38,908 nt of DNA, taken from the NCBI GenBank assembly GCA_001556995.1, contig LSKF01000037.1, forward strand, positions 1-38,908, read 5' to 3'. The DNA is from Erythrobacteraceae bacterium CCH12-C2 (GTDB taxonomy: Bacteria > Pseudomonadota > Alphaproteobacteria > Sphingomonadales > Sphingomonadaceae). A program made the translations under genes and the position numbers. Below the pieces are notes generated by a model. It did no database searches. It was not told where the DNA came from and saw only the letters and a program-made list of their open reading frames with translations. Positions 35,811 to 38,908 of the stretch are shown here, piece after piece (position 1 is the first letter of the stretch; each line of letters opens with the position of its first letter).

Positions 35811-35896
35811 GGACAGGTGGCCGAGTGGTTAATGGCAGCAGACTGTAAATCTGCCCGCGAGAGCGTACGCTGGTTCGAATCCAGCCCTGTCCACCA
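35811..35896 (+). tRNA. tRNA-Tyr (anticodon GTA)
   Basis: A class II tRNA of 86 bases with encoded CCA. The acceptor GGACAGG (35811-35817) pairs with CCTGTCC (35886-35892), followed by A and CCA (35894-35896). The anticodon stem GCAGA/TCTGC holds loop CTGTAAA with GTA at 35845-35847. The T-stem GCTGG/CCAGC encloses TTCGAAT. An integrase gene starts 197 bases downstream, so its 3' end is the likely attachment site. Confidence 0.96.
35874..35896 (+). other. Putative attachment site (attL) at the tRNA-Tyr 3' end
   Basis: P4-type integrases commonly recombine in the T-loop to 3'-end part of tRNA genes. The integrase lies directly downstream in the same orientation, and genes typical of integrative elements follow. 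The matching attR repeat would lie beyond the right edge, so the core sequence cannot be confirmed here. Confidence 0.45.
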
Positions 35897-36010
35897 CCCC
35901 CTTATCCGCAAGCATCCACGAATGACCGTGGAAATCCCGGAAAACCTAGGGTATTCTGCGCTTCTTGGCCCGCATTTGTCCGCTGCTGTTTGCATGCAGC
36001 CAGAGGCTAG

Positions 36011-36086
36011 TGTGGGAGGGATGTGGGAGTAAGTTGGCTTACTCCCACACTGCACCCCTCCCAAGGTGGGCTTGAAAGTGTGGGAG
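36011..36086 (+). promoter_or_regulatory. Nested hairpin and TGTGGGAG repeats in the integrase leader
   Basis: TGTGGGAGTAAG (36022-36033) and CTTACTCCCACA (36038-36049) form a perfect 12-bp stem with a TTGG loop. Around it TGGGAGGG (36013-36020) pairs with CCCTCCCA (36056-36063). TGTGGGAG occurs at 36011, 36022, 36079 and inverted at 36042-36049. The copy at 36079-36086 contains the GGAG ribosome binding site of the integrase. The inverted copy can therefore pair either with the upstream arm or with the ribosome binding site. The boxes could also be recombinase or excisionase arm sites. Confidence 0.6.
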
Positions 36087-36092
36087 AAAGAA

Positions 36093-37304
36093 ATGGGCAA
36101 GCTCACGGCGGTAGCGGTCAAGGCAGCGATGGCGAATCCTGGAACCTATCAGGATGGCGATGGATTGGTGCTTAGGGTCGATAAGCGTGGTGGAGCCTAT
36201 TGGGTCCTAAGGCTCCAGCGAGACGGCAAGCGACAGGATATCGGCTTGGGTAGCGCCAAGCAGATGACACTTGCAGAAGCGCGGCAAAAAGCCACGGTCT
36301 TGCGTAAGGCGGTTAAGGTCGACCACCGTGATGTTCTGGCCGAAAAAAAAGACGAGGCCGCCGCCAAGGTGACGTTCCGGGCTGCCGCGACTCAGTACCA
36401 CAGCGAAAACGAAGCGGGCTGGAAAAGCACGGTCTATGCGCGCCAGTGGCTCGCCAGTCTCGAAAACTATGCCTTTCCGAAGCTGGGTGACATGCCGACG
36501 GGCAGCATCAGCAGTGCTGATATCATCGCCGTGCTGACGCCAATCTGGCAGGAAATCCCCGATACCGCCCGCCAGGTCCGCAACCGGATTTGCGCCGTGC
36601 TGGATTATTCCCACGCGAAGGGCTGGCGCTCCCGCGAGGCCCCGTCGGGCAATGGCAGCCTGAAGGCGGGTCGCGGGCTGCCACGGCAAGTGAAGGTGCG
36701 TGAGAATCGCAAAGCGATGCCCTATGTCGCGCTACCCGGATTCCTCACCGCCTTACGGCGCAAACCATCCTTCGGGCGGCTTGCGCTGGAGTTGCTCATC
36801 CTGACTGGAGTGCGCAGTCAGGAGGTCCGCCTGGCGACATGGTCCGAATTTGACCTAGAGAGCCGGTTGTGGACGATCCCCGCCGAGCACATGAAGCGAA
36901 ACAAGGCGCATATCGTGCCGCTGTCTGACGAGGCTCTGGCCGTGCTTGCAAAAGCCGATGCCCTGCGGATGTCTGAGAGCGACGTCGTGTTTCCCGGCGT
37001 AGCTGGTAAGCCTATGTCTGACATGACGCTGCTCAAGGTGCTGCGGGACATGAGCGAACCTTACCACGTCCACGGCTTCCGCTCTGCGTTCACCGATTGG
37101 GCAGCAAATGAGGGCATCCCCGATGCCGTGGTAGAAGCTGCTCTCGCGCACAAGACGCCCGACGCTGTCCAGGCGGCCTATCGCCGCACAACCTATCTCG
37201 GCACACCCGACCAGCCCGGCGCCCGCGTGAAGTTGATGGCAGCTTGGGGGCGTTACTGCCTAGGGGTGGCGACGGGCGCGGACAAGGCAGCCCCGCCGGC
37301 TTGA
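36093..37304 (+). CDS. P4-type tyrosine recombinase (integrase)
   Basis: A 403-residue site-specific recombinase from the ATG at 36093 (GGAG six bases upstream); an in-frame GTG at 36066 is less likely. The N-terminal DUF4102-type arm-binding domain contains DGDGLVLRVDKRGGAYWVLR and IGLGSAKQMTLAEAR. The catalytic residues are in TGVRSQEV (R), HGFRSAF (H, R), ALAHKT (H) and AAYRRTTYL (Y). It would insert and excise the element at the tRNA-Tyr gene. It appears intact. Confidence 0.93.
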   Translation: MGKLTAVAVKAAMANPGTYQDGDGLVLRVDKRGGAYWVLRLQRDGKRQDIGLGSAKQMTLAEARQKATVLRKAVKVDHRDVLAEKKDEAAAKVTFRAAATQYHSENEAGWKSTVYARQWLASLENYAFPKLGDMPTGSISSADIIAVLTPIWQEIPDTARQVRNRICAVLDYSHAKGWRSREAPSGNGSLKAGRGLPRQVKVRENRKAMPYVALPGFLTALRRKPSFGRLALELLILTGVRSQEVRLATWSEFDLESRLWTIPAEHMKRNKAHIVPLSDEALAVLAKADALRMSESDVVFPGVAGKPMSDMTLLKVLRDMSEPYHVHGFRSAFTDWAANEGIPDAVVEAALAHKTPDAVQAAYRRTTYLGTPDQPGARVKLMAAWGRYCLGVATGADKAAPPA

Positions 37305-37396
37305 GTGTGGGATCAGCTTACCGATGCTCTCGCGCAGCAACTGAGACGAGAGGCAAACTCTCACCTTGAGCGTCGCTCTACAATTCGGAGCGACCG

Positions 37397-38053
37397 CTAA
37401 AAGCGCCAATGGCGAAGCACTTCGCGGACATAGCCAGGAGTCTCGCCATTGCGGGGAATGCCGCCTGCACGCTCAACGGCGCCGGGACCTGCATTGTAGG
37501 CAGCTACCGCGAGGTGGACCACGCCAAACCTGTCGAGCATCTGCCGCAGGTATCGCGCTGCGCCGAAGATGTTGGCCATTGGATCGAAGCGATTGAAGAC
37601 TCCGAGTTCTTTTGCCGTGGCGGGCATCAGCTGCCCAAGGCCCGCGGCACCCGCCGGGCTGACAGCCAAAGGGTTGTAACGAGATTCTGTCCATACGAGC
37701 GCATCAAGCAGGCCCGCGGGCAATGAGTACTTCGCCTCCGCGGCATAGATGTGAGGCAAGTAGGTTGCTCGCCGAAACCCGGATGGGGCCGGCTTGGCAT
37801 TGGGTTCGTATCTGTATGGCCGGTTGACCCGCCCATCGTCCGCCACTGACAGGCGCGGTGCTGGGGCGGTCTGCGAGGAACGCCAGAGCCCATGCTCGAC
37901 CAGTTGAAAGCCGTTTGATGCTTCCGCAATCCGAATGCCTTCGGAGTGGCTGGCCGCAGCGCCGTTCGTAGCTGGCGCTGTTATGTCCTGAGCACTGGCC
38001 GGGATACCAGAAGTGATCGCGATGCCCGCGATCAAGAGAGTTCTGATTGTCAT
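37397..38053 (-). CDS. Secreted lytic transglycosylase (SLT domain)
   Basis: A 218-residue peptidoglycan-cleaving enzyme. The ATG at 38053 follows AAGGA and starts a signal peptide ([20 protein letters not shown]). The SLT domain covers about residues 100-210. The catalytic Glu is in [17 protein letters not shown], with [13 protein letters not shown] and [12 protein letters not shown] as the other core motifs. Similar enzymes (VirB1, TrbN) open the cell wall for conjugative secretion systems. Its place in an integrative element suggests such a role, but no other transfer gene is visible. It is divergent from the primase-like gene. Confidence 0.87.
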   Translation of the reverse strand: MTIRTLLIAGIAITSGIPASAQDITAPATNGAAASHSEGIRIAEASNGFQLVEHGLWRSSQTAPAPRLSVADDGRVNRPYRYEPNAKPAPSGFRRATYLPHIYAAEAKYSLPAGLLDALVWTESRYNPLAVSPAGAAGLGQLMPATAKELGVFNRFDPMANIFGAARYLRQMLDRFGVVHLAVAAYNAGPGAVERAGGIPRNGETPGYVREVLRHWRF

Positions 38054-38178
38054 TTCTCGATCCTTGTCTAGCCGAATCGAGTGAGAACATATAAAGAACA
38101 AGCGATGTAGGAAAACTGGACTGGCGCAAGTGAAGAGCGGAGGCTGCGCGGGGAGGGCACCTCAACCGGAGAAGGTCG

Positions 38179-38908
38179 ATGCCCCCGTTAGACAAAGTTC
38201 ATCAACTCGAACGCCGCGCCCGCACGATCGTCGAAAGCCTTCAAGGTACATGGAGTCGGGGCAAAGGCATGTGCTGCTGCCCCGCGCACGACGACCGCAC
38301 TCCCTCACTGAGCGTGACACTGGGGCGCAAAGCGATCCTGTTTCATTGCTTCGCGGGATGCTCGAATGATGAGGTGATTGCCGCACTCGACCGCCAGGGT
38401 ATTCGCAGCCGTGACCTGTTCGATGGCTCGGGGGCCGTTGCCGCTGATCGACCGGAAAAAAGGGCCTTCAATTCCAACGCGCGGCGTTTGTGGCACTCGG
38501 CGGCGGCGATCTCCGACAGCCCTGCCGAAGGATACCTCGCGCAGCGCGGGATCCTGCGTGCCTCTGATCAGCTCCGTTATCTCGAGCGCACGCCGCTCGG
38601 ACCACGTGGTGCGGTCCAGTTCCTCCCTGCAATGTTGGCGGCCGTCACGACTGACATGGGCATAATCGCGATCCACAGGACATTTCTCGACGTGCCGAGC
38701 GCAAAGCTCGCCGATTTTGAGCGGCCCAAGCGTGCGCTTGGCAGCCTTGGCTGTGGTGCAGTCAGACTTGCCCCGCCGGCCGCAGGCCGGTTGGGCCTTG
38801 CCGAAGGTATCGAAAGCGCCCTGTCAGCCACGCAGATGTTTGGCGTCCCTTGTTGGGCAACGCTCGGTAACGAGCGGTTCGGCCTCGTCGCGATTCCAGA
38901 GAGTGTGC
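38179..38908 (+). CDS. CHC2 zinc-finger/Toprim primase-like protein, partial
   Basis: An open frame of 243 codons from the ATG at 38179 (GGAG seven bases upstream) that runs off the window. A CHC2-type zinc finger lies at about residues 32-70, with CCCPAHDDRTPSLSV then FHCFAGCSNDEVI. A Toprim region begins near GLAEGIESALSA with the catalytic-type Glu. This matches the DUF7146/Toprim proteins of phages, plasmids and integrative elements, which are likely primases for element replication. The C-terminus, with the rest of the Toprim or a helicase domain, lies outside. Confidence 0.82.
   Translation, partial: MPPLDKVHQLERRARTIVESLQGTWSRGKGMCCCPAHDDRTPSLSVTLGRKAILFHCFAGCSNDEVIAALDRQGIRSRDLFDGSGAVAADRPEKRAFNSNARRLWHSAAAISDSPAEGYLAQRGILRASDQLRYLERTPLGPRGAVQFLPAMLAAVTTDMGIIAIHRTFLDVPSAKLADFERPKRALGSLGCGAVRLAPPAAGRLGLAEGIESALSATQMFGVPCWATLGNERFGLVAIPESV

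Overview
The window is a high-GC, densely packed bacterial chromosome segment with about 39 protein genes on both strands, two tRNA genes and an SRP RNA gene. Gene content and repeats point to an alphaproteobacterium of the order Sphingomonadales, most likely Erythrobacteraceae. Supporting points are a CYP153-type P450, the pairing of lon with an HU gene, an NDUFS4-like complex I accessory subunit, a DUF6456 protein, and the inverted repeat built on CTTCGACAAGCTCAGC that I associate with this order. The taxonomic call is inference.

Layout, left to right. 1-2.6 kb: an orphan YtrA-type GntR regulator, ihfB, and a CPA2 cation/proton antiporter on the minus strand. 2.7-4.2 kb: tRNA-Leu(TAA), a tandem PilZ protein and an exported MsrB. 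4.2-8.0 kb (minus): a CYP153-like P450 with a candidate operator, then an ABC-2 exporter pair. 8.0-10.7 kb: queG, a ferredoxin-NAD reductase that could serve a P450, and a 132-bp palindromic element whose inverted partial copy forms the first 58 bases of the window. 10.7-13.7 kb: the yajC-secD-secF translocase operon. 13.7-16.1 kb: an XRE regulator followed by a GT4 glycosyltransferase, divergent from a DUF6456 gene. 16.1-18.5 kb (minus): an ABC-F (Uup-type) ATPase translationally coupled to a uracil-DNA glycosylase-family gene. 18.6-22.0 kb: a SIMPL protein, a PepSY protein and a PhoP/PhoQ-like two-component system. 22.1-24.2 kb: an ECF sigma factor with a putative membrane anti-sigma partner, and a small lipoprotein. 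24.2-28.4 kb: chorismate mutase, polyprenyl diphosphate synthase, HrpB helicase and an NDUFS4-like protein. 28.4-33.9 kb: SRP RNA, dnaX, ybaB, lon, and an HU gene with a clear terminator. 33.9-35.6 kb (minus): an unrecognised lipoprotein and rlmB.

From 35.8 kb to the right edge the window enters what looks like an integrative element inserted at tRNA-Tyr(GTA). It holds a P4-type tyrosine recombinase preceded by an unusually structured leader, a secreted lytic transglycosylase (VirB1-like role inferred), and the start of a CHC2 zinc-finger/Toprim primase-like protein that runs off the end.

Most of the window is ordinary core genome. The most interesting unexplained structures are the nested hairpin and repeated TGTGGGAG boxes in front of the integrase, the 132-bp element with 23-bp terminal inverted repeats, and several candidate operators (P450, XRE/DUF6456, response regulator). 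I did not find a clear new multi-gene system. The element at the right edge is the likeliest place for one, and it is cut off.
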